Shown here piece by piece: positions 44,571-56,566 of a stretch of DNA of 64,000 nucleotides (the first letter of the stretch is position 1; each line of letters starts with the position of its first letter). The DNA is from Stachybotrys elegans. Lineage: Eukaryota; Ascomycota; Sordariomycetes; Hypocreales; Stachybotryaceae. Both the position numbers and the translations under genes were made by a program. Where the stretch lies: the NCBI GenBank assembly GCA_020746835.1, contig JAGPNK010000014.1:744001-808000 (forward strand), written 5' to 3'. The notes under the pieces are model-generated. The model was given only the letters and a program-made list of their open reading frames with translations, searched no databases and was not told the origin of the DNA.

Positions 44571-45909
44571 TGGGTATTGGGATCGTTCGTTGGCGGTCGT
44601 AGCGGCGGGCGGGTTGGGATTGGGAGCAAGGGCGAGAGAGAGAGGGAGAGAGAACTAGTACAAGCTTAGGAGGAGCTGGGGGGAGCGTCTCTTTTTAATT
44701 GAATTGGCCTGGACTGGATCGATTGGGAAAATCCGAGGATGAGTGGATGACAATAGCAATTCGTATTTGAGGGAAAAGGAGGCTATACAGACGGCGAAGC
44801 GGGCGAGGCTGAACAGGGGCAGCCAGTGAGACGCCGCGCTGGCGGTAGCTCGTGGCCCCGACTGGGACCTCCTGTGGGCTTCTGGGTGCTGTGGCCCTTG
44901 AGTACAGCGGACTTCATTGGGTTGCTGGGTGGAGGGGAGCCCTGCGGCGCTCGTATACCGCAAATTTAGCACCGGCTAACACTGGACCCATGGATACGTC
45001 ACCGCCCTGGGTCGTGCCCTGAAAATGTTGGGCCTGGCATGGACGGGAAGCATGAAGTGACGCGAATGCGGCCATATCAGATGAGATATAGGCACACTTA
45101 GCAGCGCCAGTTATACCTGTAGATCCAATATTCATGCATTCTCGATTTTCGAAGAATGGAGGGAGGACATTGGCACACACAAGATCTTGACGCCATGTGA
45201 CGTTATGCTGGTATTTGGTCACGATGCCGCGTTTTTTTTTCCGCGCTTCAAATTGGTAGCTTCCAAGTTTTGCACCAATTCCCTCCTGGCCATCAATCTG
45301 CTACCAACCACAATTGCTGGTCTTTTCGACTTCGCCCTAGGCCATGATGCGGTTTCGAAGCGCCTGTGACCGAGATTCCGTTCTTCTGATAAATGGACCA
45401 GCGAAGAGGTGCAACAGTGAAACACCGCTAGAGCAAAACACCACAACCAAGACAGACCCCTATTCAGACTTTCTATGATAAATGGCTATTTGCAAATGCA
45501 AACACTGAGAGTCTCCAAATCTAGAGAATAGAACCCATCGATACGCCAATGTACAGAGCCGTTCGCTGTGCCGCTGTGAAACGAAACGAAGCGTACAACG
45601 TCAAAATGACTTCAACACCGTCAAAACCAGAGGCATACCGTACCGCCCATCCTGAACCCCCAATGCATAAGGACATTATGCAAGACTCTTGCTCCGCTTG
45701 AGAAAGCCCGAGTTCTATTTCAATTCGGCAGACTCCTGTCATGGGCTAATGATTCAAGCTGGGGATCGTTAAATCCACCGAACGCCTCGAGTCCGTGTCA
45801 GCATCCATCCTCGTTGCGACCAAGCGTCTCCTACAAATGGCCTGCCATCCCCGGAGCGCAAATCCCCCATGTCACGGTTCACGGCATAACTTGGGAGTTC
45901 AAACTTGCC
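44571..45909. other. Divergent spacer between GNA1 and the P450
   Basis: 1.34 kb with no supported gene, carrying the promoters of both neighbours. Confidence 0.5.
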
Positions 45910-47597
45910 ATGGATTCCAACGCTCTCCTCAAGGTCCTCGGCTGTGCAGCGTGCGCAGTATGTGGCCTTGACCTCGGGCCGTATCCCAATCTCCGCTAAT
46001 CGAGCCGTTACCAGGTGGCTGTCGCATTACCGGCCAGAGTCGTATACTACCTCTACTTCTCCCCTCTCGCCAAGATACCCGGGCCCAAGCTCTACGCATT
46101 CTCCGACATACCATTCCTCTACTACCTGTCCCAAGGCACCTGGCCGTGGCGTCTGAAAGAGCTGCACGAGCAGTACGGCCCCGTCGTTCGATTCACGCAT
46201 AGAGACGTTTCCTTCATCGGAGGAGATTCATGGAAGACCATATATGGCCACAAGACGGGCGGCGATAGGAACTTTGACAAGTGCAACTACGCCGTCCCGC
46301 CAGCCTTCTCGGGTGTTCCGCATGTCATCAACGCGGGAGATGCTGACCACAAGCGAATGCGCAAGCTGCTGTCGCACGCCTTCTCTGACAAGGCCTTGAG
46401 AGGACAGGAGGACATCATGTCTGGGCACACAGACCTCTTGATTAAGAGGCTCGCTGTCTTTGCCGAAAACGGGGTGGCTGCGGATATGGCCCAGTGGTTC
46501 ACCTACACCACGTTCGACATCATCGGCCACCTCGCCTTCGGTGAGCCCTTTGGCTGCCTCGAGAGCGGCGGCTATCATCCCTGGGTAGCTATGCTCTTTG
46601 ACCTCCTCAGAATCGCCACGCTTGGGCAAGTGTTTCGGCGCCACTGGTACTTGACACCTCTGGCTGCTGTGGTGCTACCCAGGAGGATCATTCAGAGTAT
46701 ACAGAACCACTTCAAGTTGAGCCGGGAAATCGCTCTCAGGCGCCTCAAGACGGGCAATACGGAACGACCCGACTTTATATCGCACATCCTCCGCCACAAC
46801 GACGAGAAGGGGATGAGCGAAGGCGAGATTATCGAGAATGCCTACATCATCATTCCTGCTGGCAGCGAAACGACGGCCACGCTTCTCAGCGGAGCCATGT
46901 TCCTCCTCACGACGAACCCCGAGGCGTACGCGAAGCTTGTCCATGAGATTCGTTCATCATTTGCGTCGGAGGATGACATTACGTTGACGCGCGTAGGCGA
47001 GCTACCCTATCTCCGTGCAGTCCTGGAGGAAGCTCTCCGAATGTGTACGCAATCCCCCAACACATGAAAGAAGACGGATGCTGATGCAAATTAGATCCTC
47101 CCGTGCCGGCAGGACTGTCGCGGAGGGCACCCAAGGGTGGACAGTTCGTCGAGGGATACTGGATTCCAGAGAATGTGAGTTGGCCACTGTTGTGTGGGCT
47201 GTAGCATTGACTGACGGGCAAAGACGATCGTATCTGTCCCTCATCTGACGACATACTCATCCGAGGAGTTCTGGCACGACCCAGCAAAGTTTGCCCCCGA
47301 ACGCTGGATGGGCGACGAGCGGTACGCAGGCGACAAGAGACACCTGCACCAGCCCTTCTCGTACGGCCCACGAAACTGCCTAGGGATAAGGTGAGACATG
47401 TTTACACAGTGGCCAGACCAGGACTGACATTTGACAGTCTGGCGTATGCCGAGATGAAGTTTGTCTTGACGCGAGTGCTCTGGAACTTTGACGCAGAGCT
47501 CATGCCCGAGTGCAGGAATTGGAAGGACCAGAAGATATTCACATTGTGGGACAAAGGTCCGCTGAATGTAAAGCTTGCGGCGGTGAAGAGAAGTTAG
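45910..47597 (+). CDS. Cytochrome P450 monooxygenase (CYP65-like)
   Basis: Exons 45910-45957, 46015-47044, 47095-47174, 47224-47390 and 47438-47597 give 494 aa. The N-terminus is a hydrophobic ER anchor followed by a proline hinge ([11 protein letters not shown]). AGSETT lies in the I helix (about 283-288), EALR is the ExxR motif (about 354), FAPERWMG follows, and [11 protein letters not shown] (about 430-440) supplies the heme cysteine. The tiny 16-codon first exon and the sequence style resemble CYP65/isotrichodermin C-15 hydroxylase-like enzymes of fungal secondary metabolism. Substrate unknown. A Zn2Cys6 regulator begins 225 bp after the stop, and a 48-bp fragment of element R lies in that gap. 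Confidence 0.88.
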
Positions 47598-47611
47598 GGG
47601 CGCCTTCAGAT

Positions 47612-47659
47612 ATGATGGAGTAGGTGCGTGCAGTGTGGAAAAAAGAACAATGGTATATA
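47612..47659 (-). mobile_element. Family R fragment (R4), 48 bp of the common terminus
   Basis: This short piece carries ATGATGGAGTAGGTGCGTGC and then TGTGGAAAAAAGAACAAT, the same terminus as R1-R3, and stops where the others continue. That is what a severely 5'-truncated copy would look like. A six-base CAGATA on both sides is too short to call a target duplication. It lies in the presumed promoter of the next gene. Confidence 0.6.
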
Positions 47660-47821
47660 ACAGATAATTCCATTACGAAGAGGTTCAAACATGTCCATAA
47701 TCATCAGCCACCAGGCATCGCCGCGGCACCAAGGATGCCCCATGTGGTTTTAGCAGGGCCTGTCAGCACGTCATTCAAACACAACCCACCGCCGCCACAT
47801 CCACCTCGGCCTCAACACACC

Positions 47822-49915
47822 ATGCCCTCTCCCCAGGTCCAGCAACACACCAGCGTATTCCGCGCCGCAGGGTCCAGCCGCGTCCAGCGGAACCGCCAGG
47901 CCGTGTCCTGCACGAGCTGCCAGAAGCGCAAGGCCCGCTGCGACCGCCGCCACCCATGCAGCTCGTGCGAGAAGCGCGGCGACGAGGCCAGCTGTAGCTA
48001 CGGCCCCGCCGCCGCTGCCGCTGCCGCGTCTCCCGGTCGGGCGTCGGGCGCTCACAGGTCCGAGGTGGCTGCGCGCCTGACGAGGCTGGAGGAGATGGTG
48101 CGGAGCTTCGCTGCCAACTCGCCGGCTGTCCGGACGGAGGGCCCTGCGCCGGAAGGCCCGGATTCCGCGGGCGGCCCGGGAAACGAATCACCTGCGTGGG
48201 ATATGCCGAGGCCATCCGGGTCCGGGAGCTCCGAGTACCACGGGCCGACGTCGTGGGCCGCGCTGGTGGAGGGCATCCAGGGCATCCAGTCGGCCCTCGA
48301 GCTCGAGGACGAGGCCGCGTCCATTGAGACGCCGGACATGGACTTTCTCTCGGTCGACCTGTCGCCCGTGACGATGGAGGATGTGGTGCGGTGCCTACCG
48401 CCGCGCAGGACCGTAGACAGGCTCGTCAGGATCTGCTTCAAGTCACGGTCCATGGCGCTCCCGTGCATACACACCCACCACTTCCAGAGGCGGTACGAAG
48501 CCTTCTGGGAGTCGCCCTCGACGACAAACATGCTCTGGGCGAGCATCCTGCTCTCCATGGTCGCCGCCGGCGCAGTGATTGCCGCGAAGAAGGAGTCCCC
48601 CTCCTCGCCGGCACTCACAGACCTCGCGGAGCCGCGCGTGTACATGGCCATGGCGGCGCGGTGCCTCAAGTCGGGCAAGTTCCTCGAGGCCAAGGCCTAC
48701 TCGGTCGAGGCCGTGCTCGTGCATCTGCACTTCTCCATGATGCTGAAGAAGGACTCGGACCCGGCGCTGTGGTCGCTGTACGCTCTCCCCGTGCGCCTGG
48801 CCCAGAGGCGCGGCTACCATCGCGACGCGGCCAAGGCGGCGCTCGACATCAGCCCTTTCGAGGCCGAGATGCGCAGGAGGACGTGGCTCATGGTTCGCTT
48901 CTTTGACTTGACATTCTCGTTTCAGCACGGCGTGCCCTCTCTGGTCTCCGAGGCGGATTGCGACGTTGGCCATCCTACCATGCTGACAGACGATGATTTT
49001 GACGAGAGCTCCACGTCGCTCCCTGCCCCTCGACCTCCCACCGACCCTCACCCCATTGTCTGCCAGGTGTGGAAATCCAAGTTCATGCTGATACTGGGTC
49101 GGCTTCACCGGCGCGCTCTGAGAGTCAGCCCCTCGCCGCCCGGAGAGGCCGCGCAGCTGGAGGCCGACATGGACGCGTGGCACGACTCCATCCCGGCTTG
49201 TCTCCGCTACCGAACCATGAGGGAAACAAGCTTCGGCGACGCAGGCGACATCATCATGTACCGCTGCTTGCTGGAGTTGATGTACCTGATGGGGAAGTGT
49301 ATCCTGTACTGCCCTTACCTGAATGCCGGTGATGGGGTCTGGCGAGATCCGATGGCCTTGTGTTGCGACAGCGCCGTCAAGATTCTACTCATACACCAGG
49401 AAATCGAGCAAGAGACGCAGCCGGGTGGTCGGCTGCACGAGGACTGGTGTATGATCTCGAGCCTCACGCTGGGGGATTGCCTGAACGCCGCCATGGTTGT
49501 CTGCGCCGATCTCGTCCAGTCGCAAGATCAAAGGTACGTCCCCGTCTCTCATATGAAAGAAGGCCAGGTATTGATTCGGTGACAAAGCCCCTCGGACAAG
49601 GAATGGAAGGTTGATCTGATCCGCACGGCCTACCGGATGTGGCTCGCCAGGTCGCATGACTCCAACGACGCAGTGTTCGCTTGTAGGGTCATCCGCGCTA
49701 TCCTCCGACGTCTTGGGGCAGAGCCCCCGAGCCAGACGGACTCACAGCCATCCTTAGGTGAGAACAGGCACTGTATGCAGTCGAACCTAAGTGTCTGGGA
49801 TGATCACTCGGTGCAGGATGTATCTATCATGGAGGAACCACTCGACCTCGACGGCCTGTCCATGTTTGCCGACATGTGGTGGAAGGGGAATGGTCCGTCG
49901 CAGGGTGTCTATTAG
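47822..49915 (+). CDS. Zn2Cys6 transcription factor with fungal_trans domain
   Basis: Exons 47822-49533 and 49588-49915 give 679 aa. Cysteines 30, 33, 40, 46, 49 and 58 form the binuclear cluster (CTSCQKRKARC then CSSCEKRGDEASC). An alanine/serine linker leads to a short coiled segment (RLTRLEEMVRSF). The middle-homology region runs from about residue 190 to 560, with DRLVRICFKSRSMALPCIHT and RRRTWLMVRFFDLTFSFQHG as landmarks of fungal_trans. These are nuclear regulators binding CGG triplets. Position next to the P450, in the same direction, suggests a pathway-specific regulator, which is inference. The C-terminal exon is less certain because TTAGGTGAGA at about 49756 could act as another donor. 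Confidence 0.85.
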
Positions 49916-50688
49916 AGCTAGGTAGCACGCCCACAAGGGTTTAAAATAGTCACGAGTAGAACATCAAAATGAATGATGCATACACCATGTTAAGAGCCGT
50001 GGAATGACGGCGAGCCTGCACCGTCGACATGAGACGGATGCGATGCCAAAGCGAGTGGGTGTACGTGATCCAGACTCGCTTCGACTCATCTGCTCTGGTC
50101 TACTCATCCCTCGAGCGCTACGTTTTTACAAGTCAATTTGACGCTCTCACTTCATAGTAATGTCATACCATCCTACAATCACAACCATCATCAATCAAGG
50201 GCGGCTTTCTCCTCCCAGAATGCCTACTCGTACAGTGAAGAGCTCCCTTTTTTTTTAACAAGAAATGAGAACAAAGATGTAAATTGCCAACCGATTCTGG
50301 TCAAAATTCCAGGCGTACCCTTCAGCGCCGGGCTCTGGTCTGGCCAAAGGCCGGTGCTCCGGGGCTGCGGACTTAAGAATTTCCTTTTTGGGAAAGTTTC
50401 TTCTCCGGTCTTGTATAGACACCGCGGAGCGGACGGTGACCTGGTGGTAAATGCTGGAGCTTCATGAAAGGGGAATTGCTGCAATGACATATCCTGGTCT
50501 TCTACACTGCGGTGAGCTCCTATCCCCGAGGCTGCGAGGCCGTCCGTCACGTATAAATATCATGAGCGAGACTCCCCAAGCTGCCCTCAATCCAGTTCCT
50601 CACATCTCACTTCCCTTGCATCCAGTCTCATACCATCATCACCTGTCTAAACATATTGTGCATCTGACAACAGTCTACCCGAATCATC
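49916..50688. other. Promoter region of the MDR reductase
   Basis: About 770 bp between same-strand genes. No other gene is supported. It holds a TATA element at 50552-50559. Confidence 0.5.
50552..50559 (+). promoter_or_regulatory. TATA-box candidate for the MDR reductase
   Basis: TATAAATA lies 130 nt upstream of the ATG at 50689 on the same strand. The spacing suits a fungal TATA-driven, inducible promoter. Confidence 0.45.
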
Positions 50689-51831
50689 ATGGCCGCCCCA
50701 GTCTCTATTCCCGAAAGCTCTACAAGTGTCACCCTTTACGCCGTCAATGAACCTCTCAAGCTAGAGAAATCGCCAGTGCCGCGCTCCGCTGAAAGGGGCT
50801 CGGCACTCGTCCAGGTTCTTTCCACTGTGGTCCGGCCGCACTTCAAGGCTCACTTTGAAGGCCGCGGGTTCCTCAGCATGCCTCCGCCGTTCCAGCCGGG
50901 CAACTCGGGCATTGCCCGAGTTCTGTCCGTGGGCCCCGACGCCGTCGCTCTCGTCCCGGGCCAGCTTGTGTTTGTAAGCGGCTTTGTGACGGCACGGGAC
51001 GACCCAGAGGACACATCGGTCCTCCTCGGCATACACCGGGGCAACGGCTTTGGCACTGATCGCGCCGGCCCACTGTTCGATAGCTGGCAGGGTCTCTGGC
51101 GCGAGGTTGCCTCGGTTTCTCTCGAGAGCTGCATCGCCCTCGACGAGGAGCGGCTCTGTGGCCAGCTGGGCTACTCCTTCTGCGATCTAGCATACCTCGA
51201 CCGCCTTTCTGTGGCCTACGGCTCCATCAGCGCAGCGAAGCTCATCCCGGGTGAGACGGTCATTGTCGCTCCGGCCACTGGCCACTTCTCGGGCGCTGTG
51301 GCCGAGATGGCGGCACAGATGGGCTGTCGCGTCATCGCATTGACTCGCTCCAAATCCAAGCTGGAGCCTCTGACCTCGCGGCACGCAAACATCACACCCC
51401 TCGAGCTGACGGGAGAAGCGGATGCCGACGTGGCGGCAATTCGTGCTCTCTGCCCCAAGGGAAGCCTTGGTGCCGATGCCTTCCTCGACATCTCACCACC
51501 AGAGGCGACGGCCAATCCGCATCATTTCGCCGTGGGGTTGGCGGCTCTCCGCTCCAAGGCGCGCGTCATCTGCTCCGGCTTCCTCTTCAACGTCACGATC
51601 CCGTACGGCACGGTCATGATGAAGAGCATCAGCGTGATTGGCAAATGGATGTTCTCGCACGAAGAAGTACGACAGTGCGTACGAATGACGGAAGCAGGCA
51701 CAATTAAGCTCGGAGAGGCGGCAGGTCACCTCAATTGGGGAGGCGGCTTCAAGTTCCAGGATTGGGAGGAGGCTCTGGTGGAAGCTGAGAAGGCTATGGC
51801 CTGGGGTCAACACGTGCTGTTCACGCCGTAA
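50689..51831 (+). CDS. Zinc-independent medium-chain dehydrogenase/reductase (quinone/enoyl reductase type)
   Basis: Intronless, 380 aa. The catalytic domain lacks the structural-zinc cysteine set and the usual GHE zinc motif. The Rossmann part carries VIVAPATGHFSGAVAEMAAQMGCRVIALTRS, read as two adjoining pieces around GHFSGAVAEM. This organisation is that of zinc-less MDR enzymes such as quinone oxidoreductases and stand-alone trans-acting enoyl reductases. Being next to a P450 and a Zn2Cys6 regulator suggests a tailoring role in a small pathway, but no PKS, NRPS or terpene synthase is in the window. Substrate unknown. Confidence 0.78.
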   Translation: MAAPVSIPESSTSVTLYAVNEPLKLEKSPVPRSAERGSALVQVLSTVVRPHFKAHFEGRGFLSMPPPFQPGNSGIARVLSVGPDAVALVPGQLVFVSGFVTARDDPEDTSVLLGIHRGNGFGTDRAGPLFDSWQGLWREVASVSLESCIALDEERLCGQLGYSFCDLAYLDRLSVAYGSISAAKLIPGETVIVAPATGHFSGAVAEMAAQMGCRVIALTRSKSKLEPLTSRHANITPLELTGEADADVAAIRALCPKGSLGADAFLDISPPEATANPHHFAVGLAALRSKARVICSGFLFNVTIPYGTVMMKSISVIGKWMFSHEEVRQCVRMTEAGTIKLGEAAGHLNWGGGFKFQDWEEALVEAEKAMAWGQHVLFTP

Positions 51832-52032
51832 AACGGTTATATAAGAGCGAGAATCATCGTCGTTCGCATACACTGTTGTTCCTCTTCCCCCCTCACTGCA
51901 CACACCTGCCCTCTCATGTAAGGATAAGAACGAACAGGGCATACAAGACTCGAATACAAATTGTTCAATCTGATAGCAGGCCCTATGCATAACCCCCAAT
52001 AGAATCCCTCCAGCTTGACCCATGCGGTCAAT

Positions 52033-52363
52033 TTACTCCGTGGTGAGCTCCATGTTGAGCAGGATCATGGCCTCGTCCGGGACGGAATCCTTGCCGTCGA
52101 GCAGCTCAAGGAAGTGATCAGCGCTGCAGATGAGAGCCGCAACGCCATCTCGCTCGCCCCGGTACTGCAAAGCCCATGTGTTAGCACGCGAGCCCCAAGA
52201 CCTCTTGGCTTGTGCGCCTCTGACATACCACTTCTCGCGTCCATTTGATGATTCCGTTGACCATGGAGCGGCATCTGATGACGACTCTCTCTGATCGGCC
52301 CACCTCCAAGGTAACCCTGTACACCCGACCCTTGAACAGATACGTGCCCCCGCTGATGGACAT
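52033..52363 (-). CDS. Small hypothetical protein, 88 aa
   Basis: Minus-strand exons 52363-52229 and 52164-52033 join in phase (donor GTATGT, acceptor TTTGCAG) to 88 aa. The product starts MSISGGTYLFKGRVYRVTLE and alternates short hydrophobic strands with charged residues, then has a likely helix (DHFLELLDGKDSVPDEAMIL). No signal peptide, membrane segment or cysteine pattern is seen. I do not recognise the family. Good splice signals and a continuous amphipathic pattern across the junction support a real gene. It is convergent with the MDR reductase, 200 bp away. Confidence 0.55.
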
Positions 52364-55300
52364 GGCTGTGTGCGATTTGGTGAGATGTTGCTGGTGAGTT
52401 TGTGACGGGACACAAAAGTCTGCCACGGGAGGGCTGGGCCTCGCCTCGCTTTTGTATGTACGCACGCCACTCTCGGGGTCCGCGGCAGTGCCCTCAGGCA
52501 GCGACTCGAGTCGACGCAGCCCATGTGATGTATCATCAAAGAGTTGCATCTGTAGCTAACATTTCCGTGGAGGGGGAGGGGAGGGGGAGGGATGGAGGTG
52601 GTGTCTCAGGCGGGCTCCAGTGGCAAGCCAGAGACAAGGCGGTATGAATGGACTACGGAAACACGCCACGCCAGCCGCCCTGACAAGAAGGGAAAGGGAA
52701 GCAAAAATCCCCTCCCGCCGCCATTCTGCATCCACTGACGCAGCCTTGCCACGGGGAATACAGAGGCACATCCCGGTGGTGTTAGTCCTGGGCCGTAGCC
52801 AATTGATCGTGTCCGATCCGAGCAAGATAGCTTGGCAGCTGATGGGACTAGAAATATGAGACAGTCAATCCTTGCTTCTCCTCCTTCCTAACTGAAGTTG
52901 ATGATTCCCGGGGGGGTCTTAGATGGCTTGCAGCCTATTGTCATGACATCAGGATGAAATGACAGGCGGTAAAGGATGCTCGGGGAGTCACCGCCATGCG
53001 CGTCGTAGAGGGTGGCCGCCTGGAGAGGACCAAGTAGAAGAAGTCGGAGTCCCAGGATCCATCTCGGTTGCAAACCAGATCACATGGCCACCTCTCTACG
53101 GCCATTGCAGCAGCCATGGCACCTGGGCTGCAGCGACCCGTCCACTATCGTCTCTCCCGTCGCCCTTCCCTGTCAACGGTGAATGAAAGCGTCGGCTGTG
53201 TCTTGGCACACGCTACAGACCGTAGTCGAGATCCTTCCGTGCGCCGATCACGCCAGCCTCGGGGCCTGGTCGCTGCAGAGGGAGCACTCCCACACCAAAC
53301 TACCCCGGCAGTTGAACTTGTTCTTTTTCCACCTTTCGCCGTCGATAAATCATCTTCCATGGTGCTCGACACATTCTCAAAGTATGTAACCCAGAAATGG
53401 TAGCCACGAGGCGAGCAGAGGACGGTATGCTCGGGTCGGCGAGCTGCCTCTTCTCAATGGGAAGCCCCCGAAACCGCCGTCGGGAGGCAGCCTGATTGCG
53501 AGCCTGCGGGCAACGCGACGGAAACATGCAGATGATAGTCCAATGGCGCCACCCGCCTATTCCGATTGCCATGTTGCAGTTAATTTAAACCCGTGCCATC
53601 ACTCACACCCCCTTATCAGTAGACCACGTCAGTCACCGACGCCGTGCAAGCGGCAAAGAGGGGAAGACGGCGAGGAGGTGCCATCCGCAGCGACAGGAGA
53701 GGTGACTCATTGGTCGCCAGTGCCGTAGCAGCGCAGGTTCATCCCACTCGTGCATAATCAGACACTCAGGTTATTGTGCTATAACGCTGATCCTTGTGAT
53801 ATGCGATGCTGCCGGCGGACCTAGATTCCTTCCCGCCATCGTGAATAGATATGGATCATCTCACGTTTCCTCCGACGGCCCTCTGCAACCTATATGCAGC
53901 CGCCCATCCCTATATTGCCCCCATGATGGAGGAGTGATAATGCAGCAGCGTTTGCCTCTGTCCTGAGGTTGCACGGGGGCAAGCCAAGCCTGCGAGACCA
54001 TGCTGCAGCCAGTATTGATATGCATTGAGTCCCTCTCCTGCTGTGGATCTGTCGAGCCCTCCTTCAGTGGTCTCCTTCACACCTACAACACTCGAAGGCT
54101 TGATTGACTACGTGTACTATGCCAGCCCTTGCTCTTGCCCATGTCTAATCCAGCAGGCAGCCGTCCTGCATGGAAGGCCAGCATTATACCCTGCACGAAT
54201 TGAGTGCTCCAGAGCGGATAGTGCTGGGATTCGCGGGCTCAGCCGTCAAGCAGGACGGGAGTGGGCTTTTAAATGGGACTCTCGAGCAAATCTATGCGCA
54301 ATGTCCCCGGGCCGGCAGCCAATCCGTATCCCGCGGGACCTTTCCATTCCGAAGAATAAGGCTGGCGAGGAGACTGATAGCCGCCCCCTGCAAGAGCTGG
54401 ACCAGCAAAACTGGGTCGAGGTGCAGATATGTGATGGACTATGCCTGCTGTGCGACGGCGACGCCCGCCATGGATGGCTACGTGGTCGTCGGTAGGTGGT
54501 CGATCCGAGGCCCAGACTCAAGCCACAATGAGTGGCATCCCTACGACATGCAATGCCATCAAGTGTCCTGGCGTGAGTTCTCGGCGTGGGCGAAGCGGCT
54601 TGCTATCTTGACCTCCCTCCGAGAGCTGAATCTATGAATAGCAACACAAATGGCGATGGAAACAAAGAGGTTCCATTGAGTGTGGCACAGAGCCGCATAT
54701 CATACCTCGTGGTCTGGAGCGGTTACGTTACTTGGCACACACGATTTGCTCACTCAGGCGGAGAAAACTCCGCAGCCGATACAGAGCATGGCTCTCGATG
54801 CAGAGAACAGAGAGGGATGTGAGGTCTGGTGGCCAAGCGTTGCATTGGCGTAGGACGCTTTGCGGGGTGGCCGGTAGGCCAAGCTGAACCGATGGACGGG
54901 CCATATTACCCAGTTTGGACCCTCCCGCCTCTCCAAAGACATGGACGATGGCATGGTGATATCAGATGCCCAATGGGGCAGCGTCACTAGCCCACGAGTT
55001 TGATGAAATGTAAGGCTGCAGGTGGCAATTTCCATCACACGGATGCTACGCCCGAAGATGCTGAGGCCATCACTTTCTGAGAGAGGGGGAGACTTGCGTC
55101 CGCAACCCATTCGCCCAAACTAGACATTGTGAGGGGGAGCAGTATGCAGTGCTGCATGTGAAAGTTTGAATAATCACTTGACAGACTTCCTAATGCGTGC
55201 TGCTATTGCCGAGTTTAGGGGTTTATTAGGCACACTGCAGCCGTATCGTCCCAGCCAGCACGGTGTGGCGAGGAGCATGGCCTGCCCCCACGTCGTATTT

Positions 55301-55554
55301 TCCAACGAGGGGCATGTGTCGGCCCAAATCATGACGAAGGTCTCCCTCCAATGCGGAATCGAAGGACCGATTTGCCGTAGGGGTCAGCTGCATGCAGGTT
55401 GCTGGAAGGAGTTTGCGAATCCGGAGGCCTCGGGTCAGCAATCTGCAGCGTTGATAGAGGTGCAGTAATGTAGGACCTGTATGTTAATTAAACTGGGCTT
55501 CCCCGCTCCTTGACACCATTGGGTGCAAGTATCGCAGGGCATTGCTCGGTCCAT
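52364..55554. other. Gene-poor stretch, no supported gene
   Basis: About 3.2 kb. Open frames near 52033-52549, 53068-53403, 54025-54637 and 54586-54822 have no domain character and no plausible intron partners. A GGGGAGG-rich purine block lies at 52568-52600. I see no RNA gene. Confidence 0.45.
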
Positions 55555-55732
55555 GGAACTGTCATGTGGGAAATCCTGATCCTGCGGCCCAATGGGATGG
55601 AAGTGACCTGATGGCATAGACAGTGTCAAATTCATAGATGACAATTGCCAGCAAGCACTGGGTTGACAAAAGCGTTAGGCTTGTGCCTGTAGTTGGTAGC
55701 ATTGGGGATATGAGTTTCCGTTCTGGAACTGT
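55555..55732 (-). mobile_element. Family A retroposon-like element, diverged copy A3
   Basis: A 162-bp body (55563-55724) lies between two GGAACTGT copies (55555-55562 and 55725-55732). It aligns along its length with A1: GTGGGA...CCCAATGGGAT at the left, CAATTG in the middle and TTGA-AAAAG then CTTGTG towards the right. It is the most diverged copy, with the shortest surviving direct repeats, so probably the oldest. The element 3' end is taken as the left side. Confidence 0.5.
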
Positions 55733-55759
55733 TAGGCTAGTGTCAAGCCATGCATTCCG

Positions 55760-55960
55760 GAGATGGTTGGTATGTGTGGGATTTCCCGTTCGTGTGCCCC
55801 AATGGGATACAGACCAGTGACTTCGAGGAGGCCCCATCTGACGATAATGACGATATCAAATCAATAGATAACAATTGGTTAGAAAATTCGATTGAGAAAA
55901 GATACCTTGTGGCTGCGGCGGATGTCAAAGTTTTCCAGCCACATACGAGATGGTTGGTAT
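55760..55960 (-). mobile_element. Family A retroposon-like element, copy A1, with 14-bp target duplications
   Basis: A 173-bp body (55774-55946) sits between perfect 14-bp copies of GAGATGGTTGGTAT (55760-55773 and 55947-55960). The left 120 bp match copy A2 in inverted orientation (57641-57753), beginning with GTGGGATTTCCCGTTCGTG. The shared left terminus and variable right end put the element 3' end on the left, sense on minus. The stretch also reads openly in both copies (for example HTNGKSH in the minus frame of A1), but too little to call a gene. Confidence 0.68.
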
Positions 55961-56566
55961 CAACGGAATGCGGGATCAAACCTATCTGCCATTTGAACAT
56001 TGGTCCAATATCTACATAAGCTGTATTTCTTTACAGTGTTTAGCCGGCATCTTGTATATGGTGTCACTCACTGTCGCCAACGTATGCCGTTGGTGTTTGG
56101 GTTGACGTTCTGGAACTTGCTTCACGTTAGTCTTAATGACGTCATTTCTTGTACATGACAACGGGGAGGAAAGATATAGTGTAGGGTAAAGAATAGTAAT
56201 CAGAACAGCCAAAGATTGGTAAATAGTGGTACCAAGTGTGCTGACGAGCAAAACCAGCCGCAAACAGAGACAAAGACAAAAATGAAGCCATCGTCAGACT
56301 ACCCGTAGTACAGGGTAGCCGCCTTGCGGAACCGCAATAAACAAAGCCCACTGAGGCGTCAAGATTTGTTTTGATACGTGACAATAGTGAGTTGTACTGT
56401 TCTGATGTGAAGTTGGAACAAGTTTGTCTATTTTGGCGCGTCGTCCTAGTACGGCAGAAGCATGTGGTTTACTATAGATTCACTCTTGGGCGAATGAGAG
56501 TGATGTTTCTACTCTCTAGCCCAGACATCAAGTATCGGAAGCCAAGTTTCCGGGTTTCTGATAACC

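Noticed and set aside
54025..54822. Overlapping frames that might be a small gene in the gene-poor stretch
   Set aside because: Several mutually exclusive frames of similar length, no plausible introns linking them and no recognisable motif.
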